This document shows positions 50,495-60,367 of a stretch of DNA of 64,000 nucleotides, in pieces. Position numbers and translations under genes: made by a program. The stretch spans positions 210,043 to 274,042 of the forward strand of contig JBCCGT010000004.1 of NCBI GenBank assembly GCA_039029135.1, given 5' to 3'. How positions within the stretch are numbered: the first letter of the stretch is position 1; every line of letters begins with the position of its first letter. The notes below the pieces were generated by a model. The model was not told the DNA's origin. It did no database searches and saw only the letters and a list, made by a program, of their open reading frames with translations. Source of the DNA: JALZVT01 sp039029135. Lineage in GTDB: Bacteria; Pseudomonadota; Gammaproteobacteria; Pseudomonadales; Azotimanducaceae.

Positions 50495-51964
50495 ATGCTG
50501 CGTATCGCGCAAGACGCCCTGACGTTCGACGACGTCCTCCTCCGACCTGCCTTCTCCGATGTCCTGCCCGCCGAGGTGTCCCTCGAGACGCGCCTGACGA
50601 AAGACATCAGACTCAACATCCCGCTCGTCTCCTCCGCCATGGATACGGTGACCGAGGCACGGCTCGCGATTGCGCTCGCCCAGGAAGGCGGCATCGGCAT
50701 CGTGCACAAGAACATGCCCATCGATCGCCAGGCGTCCGAGGTCCGCTCGGTGAAAAAATACGAGTCCGGCATCGTGCGGGACCCGGTGACGGTCACACCC
50801 GACACGAGCGTGCGCGAGTTGCTCGATGTGACTCGCGAGCACAACATTTCGGGCGTGCCGGTGGTGGAGGGGCCGCGGCTCGTCGGGATCGTCACCCATC
50901 GCGACGTGCGCTTTCAGTCGGATACGAGCGTCGCCGTGCGCGAGGTCATGACGCCGAGGGAGCGCCTGGTCACCGCGCAAGAAGACTCCGACCTCTCGGC
51001 GATCACCGAGATCCTGCACAAGCACCGCATCGAAAAACTCCTGCTGGTCAACGACCGCTTCGAGCTGCGCGGCATGGTCACGGTCAAGGACATCGCCAAG
51101 GCGCAGGCCTATCCGTCAGCGTGCAAGGACGGGCTCGGGCAACTGCGCGTCGGCGCGAGCGTCGGCACGTCAGAGGACACCGATGACCGGGTCGCGGCGC
51201 TGGTCGACGCGGGCGCCGACGTGATCGTGGTCGATACGGCGCACGGACACTCGCGCCGCGTCCTAGATCGCGTGTCCTGGATCAAACAGAAGTTTCCGTC
51301 GCTGCCTGTTATCGGCGGCAACGTGGCGACCAAGGCCGGCGCCCAGGCGCTGATCGACGCGGGCGTCGACTGCGTGAAGGTGGGCATCGGCCCGGGCTCG
51401 ATTTGCACGACGCGCATCGTCAGCGGCATCGGCGTGCCGCAGATCACGGCGGTGGCGGAGGCCGCCGCGGCCGCCAACGACGCCGACGTTCCGGTTATCG
51501 CCGACGGCGGAATTCGCTTTTCGGGCGATCTCGCCAAGGCCGTGGCCGCCGGTGCGTCCGCCATCATGGTCGGCAGTCTGCTCGCGGGCACCGACGAGGC
51601 GCCCGGCGAGGTCGAGCTGTATCAGGGACGCACGTACAAGAGCTACCGCGGCATGGGTTCGCTCGGCGCGATGTCCGGCACCAACGGTTCCTCGGACCGC
51701 TATTTTCAGGACCCGACCCAGGACACGCGCAAGCTGGTCCCGGAGGGCATCGAGGGCCGCGTACCCTATCGCGGACCGATTGGCCCGATCGTGCATCAGC
51801 TCATTGGCGGTCTGAAGGCCAGCATGGGCTACACCGGGTGCGATTCGATCGAGCGCATGCGCACCGAAACAGAGTTTGTTCGGGTGACGCACTCGGGCAT
51901 GGCTGAGAGCCACGTGCACGACGTCGCGATCACCAAAGAAGCGCCGAACTACCCCATAAGCTAG
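50495..51964 (+). CDS. guaB: Inosine-5'-monophosphate dehydrogenase
   Basis: Oxidises IMP to XMP, the committed step to GMP. From ATG 50495 the 489 residues match E. coli length; an upstream TTG at 50480 coincides with the predicted transcription start and is unlikely. A pair of CBS domains (about 90-205) interrupts the barrel. The catalytic Cys is in GPGSICTTRIVSG and the flap contains SYRGMGSLGAM. First gene of guaB-guaA, with tadA and purL behind it. Confidence 0.98.
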   Translation: MLRIAQDALTFDDVLLRPAFSDVLPAEVSLETRLTKDIRLNIPLVSSAMDTVTEARLAIALAQEGGIGIVHKNMPIDRQASEVRSVKKYESGIVRDPVTVTPDTSVRELLDVTREHNISGVPVVEGPRLVGIVTHRDVRFQSDTSVAVREVMTPRERLVTAQEDSDLSAITEILHKHRIEKLLLVNDRFELRGMVTVKDIAKAQAYPSACKDGLGQLRVGASVGTSEDTDDRVAALVDAGADVIVVDTAHGHSRRVLDRVSWIKQKFPSLPVIGGNVATKAGAQALIDAGVDCVKVGIGPGSICTTRIVSGIGVPQITAVAEAAAAANDADVPVIADGGIRFSGDLAKAVAAGASAIMVGSLLAGTDEAPGEVELYQGRTYKSYRGMGSLGAMSGTNGSSDRYFQDPTQDTRKLVPEGIEGRVPYRGPIGPIVHQLIGGLKASMGYTGCDSIERMRTETEFVRVTHSGMAESHVHDVAITKEAPNYPIS

Positions 51965-51975
51965 GGGCAATCTCT

Positions 51976-53526
51976 ATGGCTGATATTCGCGACCAGAAAC
52001 TGGTCGTCGTTGACTTTGGTTCCCAGTACACCCAGCTCATCGCGCGCCGGGTGCGCGAAGCCGGGGTGTACTGCGAGATCCTGCCGTTCGACGCCGGCGC
52101 GGCGGCCTTCGAGGCGTACGCGCCGCGCGGCGTGATTCTCTCCGGTGGACCCGAATCGGTGACCGAGGGCGTTACGCCCCGCATTGACGACGCGCTGCTC
52201 GAGATGGGCGTTCCGATACTGGGAATCTGCTACGGGATGCAGGCGCTGGCGGCCCAGCTTGGTGGCCGTGTCGCGACGTCCAACGCGCGCGAGTTCGGTC
52301 ACGCCCGCATCGACATCGTGGCCGCCTCGAAGCTGCTCACCGGCGGCGAGCGCAACGTCTGGATGAGTCACGGCGACAAGGTGGTGGAGCTGCCGCCGGG
52401 CTTCGAACTGCTGGGTGTAACGGACAACGCGCCGATCGCCGCGATGCAGGACGCCGAGCGCGACATCTACGCGCTGCAGTTTCATCCCGAGGTGACCCAC
52501 AGCGAGGGCGGGGCGGCGCTCTATGCCGCGTTTGCCCGCGACATCTGTCACTGCAGCGACGACTGGACTGCCGCCAACATCGCCGAGCGCGCGATCGGCG
52601 AGATTCGCGACCAGGTGGGCGATGATCAGGTGCTGCTCGGCCTGTCGGGCGGTGTGGACTCGTCGGTGGTTGCAGCGCTCACCGCGCGCGCGATCGGCGA
52701 TCGGCTGACCTGCGTGTTTGTCGACAACGGGCTGCTGCGCAAAAACGAACGCGCGGAGGTCGAGGCGGCTTTCGCGCCCAGCAACAGCCTCGATCTGAAC
52801 CTGATCGTGGTGGATGCGCGCGAGGAGTTCCTTGGCGCGCTGGAAGGGCTGGATGAGCCGGAAGCGAAGCGCAAGGCGATCGGCGGCACCTTCATCGAGG
52901 TGTTCGAGCGCGAGGCCGCGAAGCTGGACGGTATTCGCTGGCTCGCCCAGGGCACGATCTATCCTGACGTCATCGAGTCCGCTGCCAGCAAGTACGGCAA
53001 GGCCCACGTCATCAAGAGTCACCACAACGTCGGCGGCCTGCCCGAGCGTATGCAGATGGAGCTGCTCGAGCCGCTGCGCGAGCTCTTCAAGGACGAGGTG
53101 CGGGAGGTTGGCATGGCGCTCGGTCTGCCGCGCGAATTGGTGTATCGGCATCCGTTTCCGGGGCCGGGACTCGGCGTGCGGATTCTCGGCGAGATTAGGC
53201 CGAGCTACGCCGAGGTCCTGCGCGAGGCGGATGCGATGTTTATCGAAGAGCTGCGCGCGGCCGGTTGGTATGAGCGAGTCTCGCAGGCCTTCGCGGTCTA
53301 CTTGCCTGTGAAGTCCGTCGGCGTCGTCGGGGACGGTCGTCGCTACGAACACGTGATCGCGCTGCGCGCAGTGGTGACGACCGACTTCATGACCGCGACC
53401 TGGGCGGAACTGCCCTATGATCTGATCGGCCGCGTCTCGAACCGGATCATCAACGAGATCGAGAAGGTGTCGCGAGTGGTCTACGACGTTTCGGGTAAAC
53501 CGCCGGCGACGATCGAGTGGGAGTGA
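51976..53526 (+). CDS. guaA: GMP synthase (glutamine-hydrolysing)
   Basis: Converts XMP to GMP. The class I amidotransferase domain (1-195) has the nucleophile in GICYGMQALA and the His/Glu pair in LQFHPEVTHSEGG. The ATP pyrophosphatase domain follows with the P-loop LSGGVDSSVVAAL, and the C-terminal dimerisation domain ends KPPATIEWE as usual. 516 residues, 11 bp after guaB. Confidence 0.98.
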   Translation: MADIRDQKLVVVDFGSQYTQLIARRVREAGVYCEILPFDAGAAAFEAYAPRGVILSGGPESVTEGVTPRIDDALLEMGVPILGICYGMQALAAQLGGRVATSNAREFGHARIDIVAASKLLTGGERNVWMSHGDKVVELPPGFELLGVTDNAPIAAMQDAERDIYALQFHPEVTHSEGGAALYAAFARDICHCSDDWTAANIAERAIGEIRDQVGDDQVLLGLSGGVDSSVVAALTARAIGDRLTCVFVDNGLLRKNERAEVEAAFAPSNSLDLNLIVVDAREEFLGALEGLDEPEAKRKAIGGTFIEVFEREAAKLDGIRWLAQGTIYPDVIESAASKYGKAHVIKSHHNVGGLPERMQMELLEPLRELFKDEVREVGMALGLPRELVYRHPFPGPGLGVRILGEIRPSYAEVLREADAMFIEELRAAGWYERVSQAFAVYLPVKSVGVVGDGRRYEHVIALRAVVTTDFMTATWAELPYDLIGRVSNRIINEIEKVSRVVYDVSGKPPATIEWE

Positions 53527-53568
53527 GTGAGGGCGCGCGGCGCGCCTGTGGCGCTTGAATTGAAAACG

Positions 53569-54111
53569 ATGCCGCTGGCCGACAACACAACGGACCTCAG
53601 CTTGAGCGACAGAGACAGTGAGTGGATGCGCCTGGCGATCGCCGAAGCGACGCGTGCCGAAGCCGCTGGCGAGGTGCCCGTGGGCGCTGTGCTGGTGCGC
53701 GAAGCAGCCGTCATCGGCCGGGGCGGCAATCAGCAGATTAGCGCGCAGGACCCGACCGCTCACGCGGAGGTGGTGGCGCTGCGCGCCGCGGCGCGTGCGG
53801 CCGGCAACTATCGTCTGCCGGGCAGCACGCTGTACGTCACCCTGGAGCCTTGCACCATGTGCGTCGGTGCGATCGTGCACGCGCGCGTCGCGCGCGTCGT
53901 GTTCGGCACCTTCGAACCGCGCGCCGGTGCGCTGCGCCTGCTGCGCGACCCTGACTTTGTGAACCGCTTCAATCATCGCCCCGAGGTCACGGGACCCTGC
54001 CTGCAGGACGAGTGCGCCGAACAGCTACGCGCGTTTTTTCGCGCGCGCCGCGATGCTGCCGCTAATCCAGACGCGTTCGCGATCGACAGCGAGGACTCCG
54101 ACCATGACTGA
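53569..54111 (+). CDS. tadA: tRNA-specific adenosine deaminase
   Basis: Deaminates adenosine-34 of tRNA(Arg) to inosine. Zinc and catalytic motifs are HAEVVAL and PCTMCVGAIVHAR. The C-terminal helix includes CAEQLRAFFRARR. The start is not certain: ATG 53569 gives 180 residues; GTGs at 53527 and 53548 would lengthen it, and the catalytic domain itself begins only at SEWMRLAIAEA. The end overlaps purL by 8 bases. Placement behind guaA and before purL makes a nucleotide-related operon. Confidence 0.93.
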   Translation: MPLADNTTDLSLSDRDSEWMRLAIAEATRAEAAGEVPVGAVLVREAAVIGRGGNQQISAQDPTAHAEVVALRAAARAAGNYRLPGSTLYVTLEPCTMCVGAIVHARVARVVFGTFEPRAGALRLLRDPDFVNRFNHRPEVTGPCLQDECAEQLRAFFRARRDAAANPDAFAIDSEDSDHD

Positions 54112-57100
54112 GCACGTGCAGATTCTCGCGGGTCGACCCGCGCGCACGGAGTTTGCGCTCGCGAAACTTGCCCAGCGACTCGGTGCGCCTTGCTACGCGC
54201 AGTTCGTGCACTTTCTCGATCTGGGCGCGCCGTGCGACGCGCCTACTCAGGCGCGAATCGATGCGCTGCTGGATTACGGGCCGACGCAGAATCTGCCTGA
54301 ACCGCGCGGCGAGCACGTGCTGACCGTCGCGCCGCGGCTCGGCACCATCTCGCCCTGGTCGAGCAAGGCGACCGACATCTTCGCGATCTGCGGCCTCGAC
54401 ATCGTCCGCCGCGTCGAGCGCGGCGTGCGCTGGTACGTTGAGGGCGATCTGGGCGACGCGGGGCGCGCGCTGCTGTTCGACCGGATGACCGAAGCGCCGT
54501 TGGATGAGGATGACGCGGCAGCTCTGTTTCATCGGCCGGAACCGCGTCCCCTCGCGACGGTGCCCGTTGACGCGCTCGAGGCGGCCAACCTGCGGCTCGG
54601 CCTGGCGCTGTCGGCGGAGGAAATCTCGTACCTGGGTGACGCCTACATAAAGCTCGAGCGCGACCCGACGGACGTGGAGCTCATGATGTTCGCGCAGGCG
54701 AACTCGGAGCACTGCCGTCACAAGATCTTCAACGCGAGCTGGCTCGAAGACGGTGCCGAAGTCGATCGCTCGCTGTTCCAGATGATCCGCAACACCCACG
54801 CCAGCATCAACGGCGAAGGCATACTAAGCGCCTACGCCGACAACGCCGCCGTCATCGAAGGCCCGCGCGCGCAGCGGTTCTTTCCCGCCCCGGACACGCA
54901 CCTGTACGCGGCGGTCGAGGAACCGGTGAACATTCTGATGAAGGTCGAGACCCACAATCACCCGACCGCCATCGCGCCGTTTCCCGGGGCCGCCACGGGC
55001 TCCGGCGGCGAGATCCGCGACGAGGGTGCCGTCGGCCGTGGCTCGAAGCCCAAGGCCGGGCTGGCGGGGTTCACCACGTCGCATCTCGAGATCCCGGATG
55101 CGGCGCAGCCGTGGGAGCCGAACATCGGTCGGCCCGGGCACATCGCCTCCGCGCTCGACATCATGCTCGAAGGCCCGATCGGGGCCGCCAGCTTCAACAA
55201 TGAATTCGGCCGCCCGGCGCTCACGGGCTACTTCCGCACCTTCGAACAGGCCGGCGCGCACGGCGCGCACGCGGGCTACCACAAGCCGGTGATGATCGCC
55301 GGCGGCGTCGGCAGCATTCGCGGCGAGCACGTGGACGCGGCGCCGGTGGCGCCGGGTTCGCCGCTGGTGGTGCTCGGCGGCCCGGCGATGTTGATCGGAC
55401 TGGGCGGCGGCGCTGCGTCGAGCATGGCGTCGGGCCAGTCGTCGTCCGATCTCGACTTCGCGTCTGTCCAGCGCGGCAATGCGGAGATGCAGCGGCGCTG
55501 CCAGGAAGTCATCGACGCGTGCTGGTCACTGGGCGAGGCCAATCCGATCGCGCTCATACACGACGTCGGCGCGGGAGGGCTGTCCAATGCACTGCCGGAG
55601 CTTGCGCACGACGCCGGGCTGGGCGCGACTTTCGAACTGCGCGCGGTGCCGAGCGCCGACGCCGGCATGTCGCCGATGGAAATCTGGTGCAACGAGGCAC
55701 AGGAGCGCTACGTGCTGGCCCTGAACGCGGCCCAGCTCGACGCCTTCGAGGCGATCTGCGCGCGCGAACGCTGTCCCTATGCCGTGGTTGGCGAGTCGCG
55801 CGCCGACGGCCGTCTGCGCGTGCGCGATGCGTGGTTCGACTCTGATCCCGTGGATCTGCCGCTGTCGGTCCTGTTTGGCAGCGCGCCAAAGCTGACGCGC
55901 GCGGTCGCCCGCGAGGCCGTCGCGACGGCCGCGCTCGACCTCGGGGCAGCGACGCTCGACGAGATGCTCGATCGGGTGCTGCAGTTTCCCGCGGTGGCGA
56001 GCAAGAAGTTTCTGATCACTATCGGCGATCGCAGCATCACCGGACTGGTCGCGCAGGAGCAACTCGTCGGGCCCTGGCAGGAGCCGGTCGCGGACGTTGC
56101 CGTGACCCTGAGCGACTATCAGGGCTACGCCGGCGAGGCCATGGCCATGGGCGAGCGCCCGCCGGTGGCGGCCATCGACGCGGCGGCCTCCGCGCGGCTC
56201 GCGGTGGCCGAATCCCTCACGAACCTCTTTGCCGCTGACGTGATCGATCGGCGCCGCGTCGTGCTGTCGGCGAACTGGATGGCGCCGGCCGGCAGTCCCG
56301 GCGCGGATCAGGCGCTGCTCGACGGCGTGCGCGCCGTCGGCATGGAGCTGTGTCCGGCGCTCGGCATCGCGATACCCGTTGGCAAGGACAGCCTGTCCAT
56401 GCGCATGCGCTGGGACAACCAGAGCGTGACCAGCCCGCTGACGCTGAACGTAACGGCCTTCGCTCCGGTGGGGGATGCCCGCGACACGCTGACGCCGCTG
56501 CTGCAGCGGCCGTTTGCCGGCACGCGGCTGCTGCTGCTGGATCTCGGCGCGGGCAGGAATCGGCTTGGCGGCAGCGCGCTGGCGCAGGTCTATGGCCAGC
56601 TCGGCGACACGCCGCCGGACGTCGATGACCCGCAGAGGCTCGCCGGGTTCCTGGACGCGCTGCAGGCGAACCGGCAGGCGCTGCTCGCCTATCACGATCG
56701 CAGCGACGGCGGCCTGATCGCGACGCTGCTCGAGATGGCCTTTGCGAGCCGCTGCGGACTGACGGTCGACATCGGCGGGTCGGTGGCCGACGCCGAGGTC
56801 GAGCTGTTCGCGGAAGAACTAGGCGCCGTGGTGCAGGTCGGTGACGGCGACGCCGCGACCGTGACGCGCGCCTTCGCGGCCTGCGGGGTGCGCGTGATCG
56901 ATCTGGGGCAACCCACCGAGTCCGAAGACATCGTTATGCACGCGTCGGGCGAGCCTGTATTGCGACGCAGGCGCGACGAGACGCAGCGACTGTGGGCGAA
57001 CACGAGCTGGCAGATGCAGCGGCTGCGGGACAATCCCGAGTGCGCCGACCAGGAACATGCCGGCATCGCTCAGGACGATCCCGGGATGCGGGCCGAACTG

Positions 57101-57910
57101 CGCTTCGATCCAGACGACAACCCTGCGGCGGACGTCATCGACGCGCCAGCAGTTGCGACGGCGCGCCCGAGGGTGCTCGTCCTGCGCGAGCAGGGCGTGA
57201 ACGGTCACGTCGAGATGGCCGCCGCCTTCGACGCCGCCGGATATCGGGCGCTGGACGTGCACATGAGCGAACTGCTGCTCGACCCGTCGCTGCTGGAAGA
57301 CGCCACGACCCTCGCCGCATGCGGCGGTTTCTCCTACGGCGACGTGCTCGGCGGTGGCGGCGGCTGGGCCAAGTCGATCCTGTTTCATGAGGCGCTGCGC
57401 GGCGCCTTCGAGCGCTTCTTCGCCCGCGACACGCTGACGCTCGGCGTATGCAACGGCTGCCAGATGCTCACCCAGCTCGCGGAGCTCGTGCCCGGCGCCG
57501 CTGGCTGGCCGCGCTTCGTGCGCAACGCATCGAATCAATTTGAGGCGCGCACGACGCTGGTGCGCATCGAAGACGTCGCGTCGCCGTGGCTCGCCTGCAT
57601 GGCCGGCAGCGTGCTGCCGGTCGCGGTCGCCCACGGCGAGGGTCGCGCGGAATGGCCCGGTGCGGTTGGTCGCGCCGCCCTACGCTACGTGGATAATCGA
57701 CACCAGACGACGGAGCGTTATCCCGCTAACCCGAACGGCTCGGCCGAGGGCGTCGCCGGATTGATCGCGGCCGACGGTCGGGTGCTGACGATGATGCCGC
57801 ACCCGGAGCGGGTCTATCGCAGCGTGCTGAACCCCTGTCGCGATGAGACCTGGGGAGCGGACGGCCCCTGGTTGCGGCTGTTCCGCAATGCCCGGGCGGC
57901 GCTTGGCTGA
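54104..57910 (+). CDS. purL: Phosphoribosylformylglycinamidine synthase
   Basis: Large single-chain PurL of the gammaproteobacterial/eukaryotic type (1268 residues), which makes FGAM from FGAR, glutamine and ATP. From ATG 54104: N-terminal domain, the linker, two AIR-synthetase-like halves (SEHCRHKIFNA; KVETHNHPTAIAPFPGAATGSGGEIRDEGAVGRG; later PVGKDSLSMRMRW) and a C-terminal class I glutaminase domain with the Cys in GVCNGCQML and His/Glu in HGEGRAEW and MPHPERVYRS. Overlaps tadA by 8 bases. Confidence 0.98.
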   Translation: MTEHVQILAGRPARTEFALAKLAQRLGAPCYAQFVHFLDLGAPCDAPTQARIDALLDYGPTQNLPEPRGEHVLTVAPRLGTISPWSSKATDIFAICGLDIVRRVERGVRWYVEGDLGDAGRALLFDRMTEAPLDEDDAAALFHRPEPRPLATVPVDALEAANLRLGLALSAEEISYLGDAYIKLERDPTDVELMMFAQANSEHCRHKIFNASWLEDGAEVDRSLFQMIRNTHASINGEGILSAYADNAAVIEGPRAQRFFPAPDTHLYAAVEEPVNILMKVETHNHPTAIAPFPGAATGSGGEIRDEGAVGRGSKPKAGLAGFTTSHLEIPDAAQPWEPNIGRPGHIASALDIMLEGPIGAASFNNEFGRPALTGYFRTFEQAGAHGAHAGYHKPVMIAGGVGSIRGEHVDAAPVAPGSPLVVLGGPAMLIGLGGGAASSMASGQSSSDLDFASVQRGNAEMQRRCQEVIDACWSLGEANPIALIHDVGAGGLSNALPELAHDAGLGATFELRAVPSADAGMSPMEIWCNEAQERYVLALNAAQLDAFEAICARERCPYAVVGESRADGRLRVRDAWFDSDPVDLPLSVLFGSAPKLTRAVAREAVATAALDLGAATLDEMLDRVLQFPAVASKKFLITIGDRSITGLVAQEQLVGPWQEPVADVAVTLSDYQGYAGEAMAMGERPPVAAIDAAASARLAVAESLTNLFAADVIDRRRVVLSANWMAPAGSPGADQALLDGVRAVGMELCPALGIAIPVGKDSLSMRMRWDNQSVTSPLTLNVTAFAPVGDARDTLTPLLQRPFAGTRLLLLDLGAGRNRLGGSALAQVYGQLGDTPPDVDDPQRLAGFLDALQANRQALLAYHDRSDGGLIATLLEMAFASRCGLTVDIGGSVADAEVELFAEELGAVVQVGDGDAATVTRAFAACGVRVIDLGQPTESEDIVMHASGEPVLRRRRDETQRLWANTSWQMQRLRDNPECADQEHAGIAQDDPGMRAELRFDPDDNPAADVIDAPAVATARPRVLVLREQGVNGHVEMAAAFDAAGYRALDVHMSELLLDPSLLEDATTLAACGGFSYGDVLGGGGGWAKSILFHEALRGAFERFFARDTLTLGVCNGCQMLTQLAELVPGAAGWPRFVRNASNQFEARTTLVRIEDVASPWLACMAGSVLPVAVAHGEGRAEWPGAVGRAALRYVDNRHQTTERYPANPNGSAEGVAGLIAADGRVLTMMPHPERVYRSVLNPCRDETWGADGPWLRLFRNARAALG

Positions 57911-57949
57911 CGCTCCGACAACCTGAAACGAGGGCCGGCAGGGAAAGGT

Positions 57950-58345
57950 ATGGCACATCGTTGGTTTTCAGTCGTACTGCTGGCGAGCGGCTGCGCGATA
58001 CTCGCCGCCGGAGGCGTACATGTCTTGCTCGGCCTGGGTGCCGATTTGCTCTTGGGCGTTCGAGTGTCCGCGGAGACGCTCGGCAGCGCCGGACTCGACA
58101 GCCAGAATCGCTTCTACGGCGCCGCCTTCATGCTGTACGGCGTATTGCTGCTGTTGATCGCGAAGGACCTTGAACGCTATGGCCCGATACTGCGCGCGCT
58201 GCTGTGGGTGTTTTGGTTTGCGGGCGCCGCGCGCGCGATCTCAGTTGCGCTCTTCGGCTGGCCCCCGCCCCTGGTCGGCGTCCTGTTCGCCGTCGAGCTC
58301 GTGGTGCCGCCGCTGCTGCTGGTTTGGCACGCCCGGCTCGCCTGA
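57950..58345 (+). CDS. DUF4345-type small membrane protein
   Basis: 131 residues with four TM helices (FSVVLLASGCAILAAGGVHVLLG; NRFYGAAFMLYGVLLLLIA; ILRALLWVFWFAGAARAIS; LVGVLFAVELVVPPLLLVW). The N-R-F-x-G-A/A segment between helices 1 and 2 and GAARAIS are what I associate with the DUF4345 family, whose function is unknown. It is 39 bp after purL; AGGGAAAGG precedes the ATG, so it may be transcribed with purL. Confidence 0.8.
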   Translation: MAHRWFSVVLLASGCAILAAGGVHVLLGLGADLLLGVRVSAETLGSAGLDSQNRFYGAAFMLYGVLLLLIAKDLERYGPILRALLWVFWFAGAARAISVALFGWPPPLVGVLFAVELVVPPLLLVWHARLA

Positions 58346-58446
58346 TTACTGAGCACTGCGCGCTGAGTATTGAGTACTGAGGAAAATGACCGCTGATTCG
58401 GCGACGTTCACGATGGCTTGATGCGCCGCCCCGCTAGCATGGCCGC

Positions 58447-59457
58447 ATGAGCACGCATGCGATTACCGACACCCAGCCCCGACCGATCGACGACGTCGCC
58501 GTTGTCGGTGCCGGCGTCTGCGGACTGACCGCCGCCGCGCAGCTCGGTGCGGCCGGCCTGCGCGTGCGGGTCTTCGACAAGAGCGGCGCCATTGGCGGCC
58601 GGCTGGCCACGCGGCGCGGTCGCGAGGCGACGGCCGGTCTGTTTTGGAATCACGGTACCAATCGTTTTACGGTTCCAGACGAGGCGTTCGCCGCGTTCGT
58701 CGGTGAACTCGTGACCGCAGGCTCGGCCCGTTGGGAATCCGGCGCGAGCGGCGTACGCCGTGCAACCGCCGCCGCCGAGATGCGCGATCTGCTGCGACCG
58801 CTCGCCGAGCGCGGTTCCTTCGACATCGAGTATCGCGCGCAGATCGCGCAACTCGTGCGCGTGGACGGCCACTGGCGGCTGCTGGACGGGGCGGGGACTA
58901 CTGTCGGTGCAGCCCGGCGCGTTGCGCTTGCGCTGCCCGCGCCGCAGATCGTCGCGATTCTGCAGCGATCGTCGCCGGCCGTTGCCCGCGAGCGCTATAG
59001 CGACCTCGAGAGCTGTGGCTACACGCCCTGCTGGGCGCTGCTCCTCGCATCCCTGCCAACCACGCGAATCGAGCGGCTGCAGGCGATCGTTGCTGCTGAG
59101 TCGAACGGGCCGTTCTCGGCGGTCTATTCCCAGGAGCCGCAAGGGTCGCAGCAGGCGGGTGCCGTGGTGTTACACGCGAGCGCCGAGTTCAGCTCGATGC
59201 ATCTGGAGCGATCGAAGGACGAAGCCGCGGACCTGCTGTTCGACGCGCTGCGGCGGCGCTTGCCCGACGGCGAAGGCGCGCGCCCCGCCGCGTGCTCAGC
59301 CCACCGTTGGCGCTTTGCGCAGGTCACCGTGCCGCTGGGGCGAGCGTCGCTCGCGGTGGACGGCTCGCTGGTGTGCTGCGGTGACTGGTGCCTGGGGGAC
59401 GGCGTCGCGGGCGCCTGGCACAGCGGCGTCGCCGCCGCGAAAACGCTGTTGAGTTAG
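58447..59457 (+). CDS. Renalase-like FAD-dependent oxidoreductase
   Basis: 336-residue flavoprotein with an N-terminal Rossmann motif VAVVGAGVCGLTAAAQLGAAG, then VFDKSGAIGGRLATRR, the arginine-rich pattern of the renalase/amine-oxidase-like group, and a C-terminal FAD segment (SLVCCGDWCLGDGVAGAWHSG). Bacterial renalases oxidise isomers of NAD(P)H; a repair role is possible but not shown. Slightly repetitive sequence of TGAG(C/T)A(C/T)T type precedes it at about 58345-58382. Confidence 0.85.
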   Translation: MSTHAITDTQPRPIDDVAVVGAGVCGLTAAAQLGAAGLRVRVFDKSGAIGGRLATRRGREATAGLFWNHGTNRFTVPDEAFAAFVGELVTAGSARWESGASGVRRATAAAEMRDLLRPLAERGSFDIEYRAQIAQLVRVDGHWRLLDGAGTTVGAARRVALALPAPQIVAILQRSSPAVARERYSDLESCGYTPCWALLLASLPTTRIERLQAIVAAESNGPFSAVYSQEPQGSQQAGAVVLHASAEFSSMHLERSKDEAADLLFDALRRRLPDGEGARPAACSAHRWRFAQVTVPLGRASLAVDGSLVCCGDWCLGDGVAGAWHSGVAAAKTLLS

Positions 59458-59485
59458 TCGTCCGGGGCGTCCGATCCCCGGGCGC

Positions 59486-59965
59486 TCAGGCCGTCTGCCA
59501 GAAGGTGAACTGGCCTGGCAGCACGTAGATCGCGGCGGTCAGCAGGACGACGCCGAGTATCACGCCGAGACCAACCAGAGCGACGTCGATGCGGTGGAGG
59601 CGATCGAAGGTCGCGCCGTCGTCCGCGTCGCGCGCGCGATTGATCGAGTCGATCAGCGTGCCGCCGACGAAGAAGCAGGTCGTCATGCCGCCGGCCAGCG
59701 CGACCAGCAGCAGTGCGTACAGATCGGGCAGGGGGCTGCCGGTGACGCGCCACGCGAGGAGCAGGGTCAGCCCGGTGCCCGCGATTGCCGCGAAGCGGTG
59801 GTACAGCGGCCAGAACGCGCGCAGCAGCACGGCGGCGGCCGATTCGTCCAGCCGGGTGACGACTAGGCCGGGGACGGCGGCGGCGCTGAAAACCAGCGCG
59901 CCCAGATAGGCGGCCAGCGCGGTGATGAGAACGGTCAGCCAGTAGGCGTCGGCAAGGTGGTACAT
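59486..59965 (-). CDS. DUF4149-like membrane protein
   Basis: 159 residues with four TM helices (AYWLTVLITALAAYLGALVFSAAAVPGLV; LYHRFAAIAGTGLTLLLAW; LYALLLVALAGGMTTCFFVGGTLID; VALVGLGVILGVVLLTAAIYV). The layout, with a cytoplasmic N-R-A-R-D loop before the last helix, resembles DUF4149/TMEM205-like proteins of proteobacteria; function is unknown. Convergent with the renalase-like gene. Confidence 0.7.
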   Translation of the reverse strand: MYHLADAYWLTVLITALAAYLGALVFSAAAVPGLVVTRLDESAAAVLLRAFWPLYHRFAAIAGTGLTLLLAWRVTGSPLPDLYALLLVALAGGMTTCFFVGGTLIDSINRARDADDGATFDRLHRIDVALVGLGVILGVVLLTAAIYVLPGQFTFWQTA

Positions 59966-60367
59966 GGGCAGGGGACGGTTTAGCTTTGGAGTTAGTCTGG
60001 CGCGCTCACGGTGAAGCCGGCATCAATGCCGGCGTAACTAGAGCGTGTCGAAGCTGAGTCCGTAGCGCCCCAGATACTGTTTCAGGCGATGGGAGTCGTT
60101 GCTCGAACGCTTGCGCCGGCGGGACGCCTGAAACAGCTCGCGACCGGCTGCCGGTTTGGTGGCGTCACAAGCTCCGGGGTCTAGGTCTATCTGGCGGACA
60201 CAGTTCTCCGCTCCCAGCTGTTGCGCGAGAAACCCGAATTGCTTTCCATCCTTTTGCGGCCGATAGCAATTGCTCGCGTAGCCAGTTTGCAGCCTCGTCT
60301 TCATACCCGTTCGAAAGCTGGACGAGCGGCATCACGCTAGTGCCGACTGCGCTGGGGCCGGTCTAAG
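59966..60367. other. Intergenic stretch with one doubtful ORF
   Basis: About 400 bp. A minus-strand ORF of 88 codons (60038-60304) is present. It has no clear ribosome binding site and no domain, though its last residues (RLKQYLGRYGLSFDTL) look helical; I consider it a possible remnant rather than a gene. Nothing else is seen. Confidence 0.45.

Noticed and set aside
51961..53976. 671-codon open frame on the minus strand opposite guaA and tadA
   Set aside because: Antisense shadow caused by codon-position GC bias; both sense genes carry complete motifs.
55526..56695. 389-codon open frame opposite purL
   Set aside because: No motif and entirely inside a well-supported purL.
60038..60304. 88-codon minus-strand ORF
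   Set aside because: No clear ribosome binding site and no recognisable domain; kept only as a remark in the intergenic entry.
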